From NCBI GenBank assembly GCA_950295325.1, contig OX485803.1, forward strand, positions 57,117,554-57,181,553: 64,000 nucleotides of DNA. Direction: 5' to 3'. Source of the DNA: Polytrichum commune (lineage: Eukaryota; Streptophyta; Polytrichopsida; Polytrichales; Polytrichaceae). The position numbers were made by a program, and so were the translations under genes. Of the stretch, positions 22,901 through 33,763 are shown piece by piece. Every line of letters starts with the position of its first letter. The stretch's first letter is position 1. The notes beneath the pieces were generated by a model that searched no databases, was not told the DNA's origin, and saw nothing but the letters and a program-made list of their open reading frames with translations.

Positions 22901-24102
22901 TGCCAATTTTAGTCAATTGTAATACTTATATCTCTGAGCCAATTCTTTCTGGCCGGGTAAGAACATTTGGCTATGGCTTTGCATTGATAATCAAATACTT
23001 TACCTCGTAGCCAAATTTGAGGAGATTCTGCGAAACAAATCTTGCATTGTCAAGGAACTCCTCCTCCGAGATGATCCATGAAAATGAGTTGTATGAGTTC
23101 CACCCTCGCGGTGGTGTCAATGCCAATCCTTGGCTCCCATTTTGCGATTCTGCATTCACCCTGTACAAAAAAATAAACAAATTCAATTACTTTCTATTCA
23201 ATACTCTTGCAAGTCGAGCACATCCATGCTCGTCCATTTGCGTACCTAATAGAATGACCATGAAGACTTGCCATTTACCAGCTGACAGCTGACACCAATG
23301 ACATCAACTCTCAAGAGGGTTTCTCAATGTAGCTGGATCAACCACATAGGTGCAACAAAGGTGCATTTCTTGAACAATCGTCGTACATAATACACATAAT
23401 AGGTTGTGGGTATTGTTTTCACAAACTCTGTAGATGTAAATAAACCATTGTTAGTTTGAAATAAACTATTACTCTACATATGGGGCATGAAGGGCTCAGC
23501 ACTAAAAAAATTCGGGAGAGATCCAAAAATCCACAAAACACACTACTTAGTATTATGTATATGTGAATTAGGGGTATGCATTATTAAAATTGCTGATGAT
23601 AACATACATACACAAGCTTACACCTGCATTTGTATGTATACTTTTACAGAAAAAATTGTAACGTATTAGGGCTATCCCCAAGCATCATAAACAGAGTGAA
23701 TAACACATAGGGGTGTGGGTATTGTTTTCACTAATTCTGTAAACTCAACTAACCATTGTGAGACTGGAATAAGCTATAACTGTACATGTAGGGCATGAAG
23801 GGCTCAGCACTATAAGAGTTGAACAGATCCAAAAATCCACAAACACACTACTTGATATTTGTATATGTAAATTTGGGATATGTATTAATTAAAATTGCTG
23901 ATGATAGTCTACATACACAAACTTAGACCTGCATTTGGATGTACACGTATTCTTTCACAGGAGAAATTGTAACGTATTAGGGCTATCCCCAAGCATCATA
24001 AACAGTGTCAATCTCACACAAGGGAGTCTGTAGAAGCACTTACTCGCGCAGAAGCAAGAGCAATACAGCTGCCAGATTCATCCACTTCACCGATTTCTCC
24101 AT
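16965..24102 (-). CDS. APSE: GH27 alpha-galactosidase / beta-L-arabinopyranosidase
   Basis: The model has 14 exons: 24044-24102, 23004-23160, 22538-22792, 21918-22092, 21371-21435, 20865-21028, 20418-20515, 19870-19928, 19297-19431, 18693-18910, 18236-18282, 17999-18135, 17499-17607 and 16965-17326. It gives 679 residues with all phases consistent. It starts with a signal peptide (MEKSVKWMNLAAVLLLLLRE) split by intron 1. GH27 motifs follow: PPRGWNSY (36-43), VVVDFLWY, GLKFGIHVMRGI, then IKHDC with the expected nucleophile Asp219, DDWDTW, and SWPDLDMLPLG with the expected acid/base Asp312. AKSPLMYGGD closes the barrel. The C-terminal half matches the Arabidopsis At3g26380-type enzyme, which removes arabinopyranose or galactose from cell-wall glycans outside the cell. 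The junction after exon 12 lacks a GT donor. Two upstream spliced leader exons (about 24220-24390) appear to be non-coding. The symbol is by homology. Confidence 0.8.
23406..24014. repeat. Tandem duplication (about 309 bp) in GH27 intron 1
   Basis: The segment starting GTGGGTATTGTTTTCAC at 23406 recurs at 23715. Both copies contain GGGCATGAAGGGCTCAGCAC and TAACGTATTAGGGCTATCCC in the same order. The pair fills most of the first intron of the GH27 gene. Confidence 0.8.
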
Positions 24103-24399
24103 GAGCCTGTGCTCACCATCAAGCCGTCGCATGACTTAGGCTAAGCATAAACCCGCATCAGCCCACAAACAGAAACTTCGAAGGTTGCAATCAAACTACC
24201 GGAAAGTCCCAAACTCCAAGCCAAGCGTCCGACTGAGTCACCTCTGTGGCCATCACCAGACCAACCTTTCCATTTCTTTTCTTCTCCCTGTGCATTTGAA
24301 TGTTAAGTTACAATGTGAGGCACCAATGAAGCTGCTACCAAGTGCAGGTTAAGTTACTAAACTTACATGAGCAGATGTTTTGTCCATGAGTTTGAATGT

Positions 24400-25440
24400 G
24401 GGAGCGTTGAGACGGCTTAACGAAGTGTGTGAGAAGTGTGACTTGATTTGGAGGCGAAGTGATGAAGAAGAGACGAGGGGGGGAGGGGGGGGGGGGTGTG
24501 TCACACTGTCATGCATGTGTCAGGTTCCTTGACGTGGCACTCACCTCCCATGTGGGTCCCACCGAGTAGCATGTATGAGTTGCTATTATAATCTGCAAAC
24601 TTGCAAACATCTATGTGGTTGGAAAAACTTCAGATCTTCATATACAGTCGCTGAAACTGAGGTCACATTTTTTAGACAAATTTGAGGGAAATTGGGCGTG
24701 GGAAGTTAGGAGTTACGACTTGTAACCTCAAGTTCCTATTATCAGTCCGGTCCTTGGTTTCTTGACATTGTGTATATTAAGTCGGTCTTTGGTTGGATCT
24801 TCTTCAAGTTGTTCACTTAAGCATGGCTTGGGTTCATTGAATTGTCTTATGAGGTGTATAGGTATCAATCTTACATTTGATTTTTGATATGTACAACCTA
24901 CACAACGAGTTGTAGCAAGGATTGACACTATCATGACATATTGTAGGGTGTTGTATGGTTCGACACAAAATAATTATTTATTAGAAGAAAATGGCCACAT
25001 GTTGTATCCACATTGACAAAGACCCGTGTTCAATCCAACGTGGAAATTAGCTTTCAACACTCGAAGTATTGAACCAGATAGCACCCTACGGTATCACTCC
25101 AAGGTTGACTACCGCGTAACCTATTTTTTCTACAAACTACAAGCCTGGGCTCTCATCAACACAACATTGTATATCCAATTTTATGGTGGTATCATAAATG
25201 CGAAAGATTTATTGTAGGCCGCAGTTATCATCAAATCTTAAGATTTAATGTGTGGTCTTGTAACAAATTTCTAGTGCTTTTTGCCTTAGTACCACCTACC
25301 ATATTGTCGATGCCACTCATCATATGTTCATGATAAATCATGTGGTCCACAATAATAAGAATTAGTGAGAAAAGGTGTTACTGGAAAAATCATGTGGCCA
25401 CAACAATCAATCTATTGTTTATTGGCTTGGGTCGATGATG
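24400..25440. other. Spacer upstream of the GH27 gene
   Basis: It contains a G-rich run at about 24475-24496, which may be the promoter side of the GH27 gene. A 100-bp stretch at about 24980-25085 resembles 50685-50785 (dispersed repeat). No gene is supported. Confidence 0.45.
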
Positions 25441-25460
25441 AATAGTGTGGCCCTAACCAA

Positions 25461-25463
<3 letters not shown>

Positions 25464-25501
<38 letters not shown>
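25464..25501. repeat. (GA)n microsatellite
   Basis: About 19 uninterrupted GA units. Confidence 0.95.
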
Positions 25502-25504
<3 letters not shown>

Positions 25505-25857
25505 AACTATATTAGCTTGTGAAAAATCCCCAGTAGAACTCCCAAATTTTTAAATTGCTTTACAAAATGCTTCCAATGAGATTAAAGTGACAAGCATTTT
25601 ATAATGGAGGTTCTTCCAATCATAATTTGCCAACAAAGAGCAGGGAGAGAGCTTTGGTTATTTCTGTTTTGATGAAGGATATAGAAATAACTTTCTCTTA
25701 CAACATAGTTATCCGAAAAGTCTTCCCAAAAGGTATGAAAACAACAATTTCATGCCTCTGCAGAAGACTTGGCTATTTGGAGCCTCATGGTTTGTCTGAT
25801 GCTAGACCCATGCTAGAGCCAATTCCATAATACATGTTGAAAGTCCCTCTCCAACAT

Positions 25858-26030
25858 AACATTATTAAGGTAGTGTGCGTTCATTCATGTGGTCCTGGGA
25901 ATATAATCATGGGATGCCCCAACCTAGTGCAAGAAGACTCAGATTAAGTCTGAATCTGCACTAGGTTGGGGCATCCCATGGTTATATTCTCAGGGCCCAC
26001 ATGAACGAACATACACTACTTAATAATGTT
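25858..26030. repeat. Long perfect-length foldback hairpin (74-bp arms)
   Basis: The arms are 25858-25931 and 25957-26030, both 74 bp, about 90% complementary with no obvious gaps over most of their length. They are separated by a 25-bp loop that is itself partly palindromic. The innermost 20 bp and more (around GGGATGCCCCAACCTAGTGC) pair perfectly. This is the shape of a foldback MITE or a young hairpin small-RNA precursor. Confidence 0.8.
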
Positions 26031-26698
26031 GTGAGAGTTTTGAGGGGGTGGAAGATTTTATAAACTAAACTTGGATTCCAGCTTATGTGCAACTCCAGGC
26101 CGGAACATGAAGAGTATCTTGTTTTACATGAGGTTTCTATTGACAAAGGCATGTTCTCTTCCCTTTCAAAATTTGGAGCGCTACTGTGATGGACACTTTG
26201 TGACCATAATAAGGTACATGTGTCTTAATCGGTTACATTTTTCAACTAGCCCACTCTCTTGGAATATGAAACACATACTTAGTAAGCTTATGAGATGGTT
26301 AGCAAATCCAAGTCAAGACCATAGCCACTTTCCTTATGTTTTTCAAAGCTCATATGAATAACTTATCCAACATCAAATTGAAGATTCCCGTGCTCATTAA
26401 ATGGTCATATACATCCCCCTACTATAAGCACATTTGGTCCACAAGAAAGTATAAACAGCAGCCAAGAGGTGCAAATCTTCACTTGGTCCTTACCAACTTA
26501 TGTCAGCCCCTCGCCTTATACCTTCGGCACTGCACAGCCCTATTGTAGACATTCAGCAGCTCACTTTTCTTGTGAGCTGAAGCATAGCAAGAGGGTGGAA
26601 TAATTCTGTGTAGCCATCTTCAATGATCTGTCTTCCCTCTGCAAATGCACTTTCTGATGGTCCTTGAATGTTTCACAAGTTTCTCATGCAGCCTCAGT

Positions 26699-29600
26699 TC
26701 AGTGACTGGCCAGAGCTACAGCAATTCTGGATCCAACTCGAGCATTGTTCTTGATCAATTCAATGTCTGAAGCACAAGTCAAGAATATCCACAGCAGAAT
26801 AGCAAGTTCAATGACATTGAGTCATTGAATACACCAGGGACCATGTTTGCAACCTTTTGAAAAAATATGTCAAGAAAGGAAAAGGATACTTGCAGCTAAT
26901 GAAGCTCCACCAGTGAGTTCATTTACGCGTTTTAAGACATATGGTGTTACTGCAGCCCCACTAACATTCTTCTCCCTGTCAAAGGCAATGCATGTCCATA
27001 ATATCAGTGCCAGGATGCACTTACGGTATGCAAGTGTTGAGAATTCAGAGCATTTTACATGCACAATCAAAGATCCACACAATTTTGGAACTTTCACTTT
27101 CAGTAATGGCAAATGAGAGGATGTGAATTCACATCTATCTCCACAGCTGAAAATCACTCACTTGATTTCCACAAGGGATTTTTGTATTGCAGCTTCCACA
27201 GAGCTTGCCAATGCGGCATGTTGTGTTGGAATAGGTACAGCCACAAGAATTCCACTTTGTAATCCCATTTTTAAATTTGCCTCTGCAAATGGTGAGCATC
27301 ACAATAAGGCACAACAAACACCATGTTGAGTCACATTCAGCTATAAATCTCTCCATCCCTCAGTCCAGCCAGGATGAGATCTTTGCTGCTTCGAAAATGA
27401 AAGAATATTGAAGGCATACCAAAGACTGCACTATTGTTGTGTGTCACAAGCATTCAGGATGTACCAGATATTGCAGCACATTCTTCTGGTGTATCTGCTC
27501 GACTTGGTGCCTGTATGAAAATAAATAAATGAACAAATTTAGCTTCAATAAAACCAAGGGTAGTCACTGGCATTGGCTGATGCAGAAAGGGGTGTCTATA
27601 CGTTCATTGTTTAGTGTTATACCTTGCACCCACTTCTTGGTGTAAAGAAGGCTGGAAACTCATCTGTATTGTATCCAATGACTGTCACACCGTGTGTCTC
27701 CTGATCAAAATACAAAGCAACATAAAGTCAAAACCAGATTCTCACTCTTCGTGAGGAAAATCCCTAGTATCCAAAAATTAGGTTTCGTAACAAACTTGCT
27801 TGACAAATGTTCCAATTCAGAGTAGAACTGCATACCAAGAACTGCATACCAGATATTCGAGAGTTCTAGGGATGTCAAGAATGGACTTGACACCAGCACA
27901 GACAACAGTTACTGCAGTACGGCCAAGCTCTGTCAAGTCTGAGGATACGTCCATGGCTGCCAGATATGTTCACAAGATGTCATCAATTGACAAGTTTTTG
28001 CACGCTTTAATGAATCAGCTGCGGAGAGCTTTATGACGTGGAACTGTCATGTATGGTCCAGAGGGCGGGGAAATCTCCAACCCCTACTTTTGATAACGGT
28101 TTGGTATTGTCAGATCTAATTGTAGGTGATGGTAATTTTAAGTCCAATGTATTGAGCTGGCTTCTTCAAATATGGCAAATTAAGCAGATATTGTGAAAGA
28201 TAATTGGACCAAAACAGACACATCGCCATAGTGGGAGTGATTGAGATTCCTTACTTGTTTCCCCTTCTCGGTGGACACCTCCAATTCCCCCAGTGACAAA
28301 TACGCTGATGCCCACCTGGAGTGTCATAAGACATGCAAGATTGGAGGCAGAAAGAGTTGCTTAAGATAAACCCTTGTCGTAACAACGAATGAATTGAGTA
28401 GACATACAAAAAATCTTTTCTGCTATCAGAATGGGAGACAGAAAGCAGATTATTCTGCAGACCAACAGGGTGACAGTTTATAAAAGCAGAGAAGAATATC
28501 TTCAATAAAGATACAACTGAAACATAGCCACACAATCCAAAACAGTTGACACGAAAGTTGAAAAATTTCTCAAAAAAGCCACTCACTTACTTTTGCCGCA
28601 AAAAACATGGTGGCCGAAACAGTGGTTGCTCCAGTTGCCTTTCTTGCAATCTGTTCTTCAAATAGAATCAGAATGGATTTATATCTCCAGACCAAACAAA
28701 GCCCAGATGATGAAAACTGTAGTACAATTACGAATGTCTTACCAACGTTTTGGAAAGAGCATATTTCTAAAACCCTTAAGGATCAGGCTTAACTGGATCC
28801 ACTACCCCACTGAACTCATCTTCAAAATCACCAACTATATGCCCAATTCTCATACCCATAAGCAATTATTACTTTGCCTATTCCCTAAATGTTCAACAAA
28901 GATACCACATCTTAGAATACTACTCATGGTCAACAAATATCCAGAAATCTAGCTGAGTAGATTTGATTTCCCCATCCACAAGACTAAGCAAATGTATACC
29001 AAATGATTTCTGTCAACACAGGAATTCTGCATCTTTCAACCATTTTGTAACTATGTTGCACTTCAAGTAAATGATGAAAAATTTATATATCTGTAAACAA
29101 GCATTTTGAAGCAGCAAACATAGAAAGGTCCACAACTTTAAAAAGTGGCAAGGCACGCACAACATGGGCAATATCTCTACGAGCTGTCTTCTGCGCCTTC
29201 GATCCAAGTCGAGCAAGCTCTTCCAACTCACTCTCTGTAAGACCTGCACTTGTAATAATCCACTGCAAAGTTATTCACACTCAAATGCAAAACTGAATGC
29301 AACAACCAATATAACCCTGCAAATCCACCATTTGATGAAGTGACTATGTATGTAGATGACCAACCCCATAAAAACCAAGAGAGGTCACCAATCATGTGAC
29401 CCAGAAGAAGGTAAATTTGTACCGATGCAAGGGACGCCATCAAGGATTGCTATAGTAGCTGGTGAAGCACCACTTTGTCTTACAATAGCTTCGACTTCTT
29501 TTGCTGTTTCAAAGTTTTGTGGGAAGGGCATGCCTGCATTTTTAACATTTGATGAGCAACAAGCAACACCTGGGGGTTTAAGACATCACCCGAAGCACTT

Positions 29601-30499
29601 ATTCCCCTATTTCTGTCGCAATGCTCCAGCAATAGAGGCCATGATAGAAGTTCGTCAATGAACCTAGCGCATCCATTCCGCAAAACCAAACTTCAAAGTG
29701 CAAAATCCAGCTGATGGCGTCTGTGGAGGTATTCAAGCTGAAAACTAAACCTAACATCTGATTTAGCGTGGCATCAAAATTGGTGTGCCAGGCCAATGCG
29801 AGTGGTCTTCATGACTTTGTTATATAGCACCAAGTGTCATATCACACCCTCTCTAATTGCCACCCAGTGATTTCAAGTCGAGTAATGTGGTTCGACAATG
29901 AATAGTGTGGACCACACTAAATCAGATGTTTAGTGCACCTTCCAAAACCCTACAAAAATTCCTGGCCTGTGGTGATTTCTATACAACACTTAAAGATGAT
30001 GCATCACAACAAGACATCACCCCCCAGATCTTCTTCTTACTTACCATGAGAAATGATGGTTGATTCTAGGGCAACTACTGGACGGTGATTCTCGAGGGCG
30101 TCTCTCACATCTGCTCCTATCCTAATTGTCGCCCCTGTGTGAAGTTCAGCTCTCACCGGCTGCAAGAGCCAATGCTGGTCAAAATTTAAGCTAAAATTCC
30201 AAAATCAAAGCAAGGAACGCATCGTCATACTACCACGAACCGAGAATAAAAATTCTACAAGATTCAACAAATTTTTCAGTGGAAAGTGGCGATCATCCGA
30301 ACACCCCCTTCAAATCCCACATAGCCCTAACAACAGAATATAATAAATTAAACCTCACGCTCCTTGAACCACACACTATAATTGGAGCGTAAAGAAGATT
30401 GAATGAAGCCAAGAGTTTGTCCATGTGTACCATGAATGAAAGTGAGGATGGAGTTGGCGATATGTGACGTGCAATGGTGGCAAGCCGATTAGAAGCCAT
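26699..30499 (-). CDS. PUMY: Pseudouridine-5'-phosphate glycosidase
   Basis: The model has 12 exons: 30431-30499, 30045-30159, 29423-29533, 29161-29243, 28591-28650, 28255-28315, 27850-27956, 27623-27700, 27465-27510, 27162-27282, 26890-26975 and 26699-26766. It gives 334 residues, close to the roughly 330 of the Arabidopsis protein. The enzyme splits pseudouridine 5'-phosphate into uracil and ribose 5-phosphate. Visible motifs are [80 protein letters not shown] with the expected Schiff-base Lys190, [29 protein letters not shown], and [21 protein letters not shown]. In Arabidopsis it works in the peroxisome with the kinase PUKI. Here residues 5-13 read RLATIARHI, which fits an RLx5H-type PTS2. 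The last intron (26767-26889) has a U12-type donor. Confidence 0.9.
26767..26889 (-). other. U12-type intron in PUMY
   Basis: The donor is GTATCCTTTT directly after GCTGCAA, an exact match to the U12 consensus. A branch-like ATTCTTGAC lies with its A 12 nt before the acceptor CAG. The intron is 123 nt. It separates the codon pieces A|AC (Asn) in LAAN. Confidence 0.8.
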
Positions 30500-31153
30500 C
30501 CTTGCACCACTGACCTCTATATTTTCGTATCCTCCTCAACTTGCTGCCAAATGTCTGCGCAAAATGATGACCAGATGATCATCGCTTCTATGAATCAGTC
30601 TGACAACTTGGGGCACTTAACCAACCTCTCAAACCATGAAGCACGAGGGAAGCGTCACACACATGACAAACTTACATTGTTATACTAGTGAAGGCAATGA
30701 TTTCAGAAGCTGAGCGGATGCTTGAATTCGAGGTAAAACCCAGGTAAATCCGAACTTCTCATCATTAAGTCTCAAGCATCTAACTTTCAGTCAAGCACCG
30801 ATCGATGATGAGGATTAACCCCTTCCCTCTGACGTTGAACTTAAAGGTAATTCAACCACCGGCAGTGTTTTTAGCAGAATCTACGTTGTGAGCGGAGGAA
30901 CCTAACACAGCTGATGTGTGATACAGTTTTGGAAAATCTTCAGAGATTTTCGCAGATGTTTTTAAGTTCGAGATGGCACTTTAAGATGCACCCAAATTGT
31001 AACTTATATCTGAGTTTCATTCGGCGTGCATGCATTTGAAAAATTGACGGCAATATGGATGGAATTATTATCCCAGGAGCAAGAAAACTAATTCAGGAAA
31101 ATATTTGCTATTGAAAGTGACGATGTTCCCTCCGCGGATCCGATGTGCAGTAA
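30500..31153. other. Spacer between PUMY and the first tRNA-Pro
   Basis: Presumed promoter of PUMY (minus strand). No clear TATA or other element was identified. Confidence 0.4.
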
Positions 31154-31236
31154 GGGCACTTGGTCTAGAGGTATGATTCTCGCTTCGGGTCCACCGAGCC
31201 TGCGAGAGGTCGCGAGTTCGATTCTCGCAGTGCCCC
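31154..31236 (+). tRNA. tRNA-Pro(CGG), intron-containing
   Basis: The acceptor stem GGGCACT pairs perfectly with AGTGCCC. The anticodon stem CTCGC/GCGAG encloses TTCGGG, with anticodon CGG at 31186-31188. The 11-nt intron TCCACCGAGCC (31190-31200) follows position 37, the canonical site. Its CCGA pairs with TCGG covering the anticodon, as in eukaryotic pre-tRNAs. The T arm GCGAGTTCGATTCTCGC is intact. A run of 12 C follows, and a T5 terminator lies near 31290. Confidence 0.92.
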
Positions 31237-32409
31237 CCCCCCCCGCCTCTCACCTTCATTCTTGTCAATGTATTCAGAATCTTTGTCTTTTTCTTTGTCT
31301 TTTGTGCACATAACATTATCTGTGTCCGAAAAGAACTTCGAGCATCATCCATGTCACCCTGGACCTATTTGCTGGAGAGTCTAATGACAGATCACTAAGT
31401 TCTCGTGCACTATTCTTGTAATGTATTTATTACAATCTTTCCTTGCAATATCACAGATAAGATTAAACCAACCCTTTAGGCAATTTAGCCTACTTTTCAT
31501 AGGCCGCATGGATAAGCGGTATGCAAAAATTCACTTGGCAATCGACTTAGACAAGATAGAAGCAAAAATAGTATAAATTGCACCATTTGTACTCCTATTT
31601 TATTTGTAATCACCCATGCCAAGGTACCTAAATCTCTCTAGATCACACTATTTCCATTGAAAACGGTCCTAGCACCATCCCAACACAAGTCCAAAAGCAT
31701 CCTTGTTTTCCACCCAAAACCAAACCCGATATGTCTTTCCAAATGAAGGTCCAAGGACCATAACATTATTCACCTAGTATTAGTTGTTCATTCTAATAAT
31801 TTTCATTGATAATGCTTCACTCGAGTTTACCATGTCCAATCTTATGGTAAGAGAATAACCATGGTATAGTTTCCGAATACTATCTGACACATTCCCGGCC
31901 CCACCCTCCATACTCAGTTGGATAATGTTCTGACCATCAGTGAGCTTGCACAAGAATAAGGTGCCATGATGAGAAGGAAAATTGTGTCATAAACTAACCT
32001 AGGACCCCTTTCACCTGGGCAGAGGAGGTTATCAAGCTCGCTATGGGATGGGTCGTCTTAATACACCTATCTATCACACGGGTGAAATTTGGGAAGAGGA
32101 TGTGATTCCCACAAGTCCCAGTTGGATGTGATGAGGTGTCACGAGTGTAAGACTCTCCGGGCACTTCTGCCCAGAAGGCCATAACATTTCCCATATGAAG
32201 GGTCATGATTGGTGCATGGCATGTTCATTTCTTCCAATAAGTGGTTGATAGGAAGGAAGGAAGGAAGGAAGGGTTGTTTAGGCCCTGAATTCAGCTTCAC
32301 CCTAAGCCATTCTTGATGCCAGCTCAGCATGTTTCCCCTCAACCGAAGAGGCTACACTAGTTTATATCTTATTAAATAATTCTCAGGTTGGGAACATGTC
32401 TTCCAAGTA
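31237..32409. other. Spacer between the two tRNA-Pro genes
   Basis: No gene is supported. A (GGAA)n tract of about five units lies near 32250-32270. The two tRNA genes do not share obvious flanking sequence. Confidence 0.5.
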
Positions 32410-32492
32410 GGGCACTTGGTCTAGGGGTATGATTCTCGCTTCGGGTCTTCCGAACTTGCGAGAGGTCGCGAGTTCGATTCTCGCAGTGCCCC
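32410..32492 (+). tRNA. tRNA-Pro(CGG), intron-containing, second copy
   Basis: Same orientation, with the same mature sequence except in the D loop (GGG instead of AGG). The anticodon CGG is at 32442-32444 and the 11-nt intron TCTTCCGAACT at 32446-32456. The intron differs from copy 1 but keeps CCGA opposite TCGG. The acceptor stem is perfect. A T5 run near 32525 can serve as the Pol III terminator. Confidence 0.92.
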
Positions 32493-32738
32493 AGCTACTT
32501 GTGTTTTGTGGACTTTCGACACTGTTTTTGTAGGCCCTTACATATCTTTTGGAAACTGTGCTGTGCTGAGCTGGTTTTAGGTTTCATTTGTAGGCAACCT
32601 AAAATCAACACCCACATCAGATGTTCGAGAGGTGTACATCCTCGTAATCAACAGGCGCCTATTGTTCAAGAAGAGGTTTTAGGTCAGGTGTTGGTTCTGG
32701 TTAGTGGAACTGCTTCCTCTGATTTCTTCGTTTCTTTG

Positions 32739-33138
32739 TTGGCTTTGTCTGTAGGACAGAGACTATGCATCAACTTCTTCGTTTCAGGAGCAAATTTCCT
32801 AAGCACTTTGTGTTCACACTTGGACGTTACTTGTTCTTGTTATTTTTGGTCCACTTTATGTAATGTGGATGTTAACTATAGTTTATATATATATATATAA
32901 GTTCTCCCTAAAATGCATTGAAAGAAATCTAGTTAACTATAGTTATTGGGGCAATTCTTGATTATTTATTTTAAAATTTTCGGGTGATAAATGAGTAGCT
33001 TCAATCCTTGACCCGTATTTGAGAAGAAGGTTTGGTATAGTGGATAGCCATGGATTGGCATGAGCAAAGTAATTAGCTACAATTATAGTCTTTCGTAGCA
33101 AAGGACAGAGCCTCACAGTTCTACCGTTTTCTTGTTTA
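32739..33138 (+). repeat. Dispersed repeat family R1, copy A
   Basis: About 400 bp, also present at 49185-49642 and 61111-61534 in the same orientation. It starts TTGGCTYTGTCTGTAGG, with a small CTGTC/GACAG hairpin, and ends near GACAGAGCCTCAC...CTACCGTTTT. The start GGCTCTGTC and the GACAGAGCC near the end are inverted repeats. This copy carries an (AT)n tract at about 32884-32899. Confidence 0.85.
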
Positions 33139-33763
33139 CAACATTCAAGATTCCTTAGACTCACAAGTAAACCTCTATTATCATTGGATGATGAGGCTCT
33201 GCACAGCAGTCGCACGAAATTACTGCAGAAAACAAAACAAGCACTGCTGTAATATGATTCTCCAGCACAGAGGAACTCCAGGGGAGGTGAAGGGCTTGCT
33301 GATAATTTCACTTGAAGACTTTACTGAGGTATTTGTCTCATGGAACATGAGAAACGAACTCGTAAGTGACAAATACAAATGCCCAAACTATGCCGTTGTC
33401 TACCCACAACTGAATAAAAAATCTGGTATACATATCTTCTGATGCTAGTAACTTTCGTTTAGAAAGTAACCCACGACCTGCATTTCTTTTTTCAAGTTAA
33501 AACCTTGGAACTGGAGCACACTCAGCAGAATCTCCTAGCAAACTAATACTATACTTTGAATGTCAAGTAATCGGTTCAAGGAGCTGACTGTAACACTTGA
33601 AGTATATTTCCGTGTCCTTCCCTTGCAGACAGGCCAGTCAACTTCATATACAACAGAATTTCAAGTCCTTCAATCTTGGGAAACAAAAAGCATGCTAAAC
33701 TTTATGGCATGATCAGAACCTAGAGAAGAAACTAAAATTCCTGTATATTCCCTAACATTTCAC

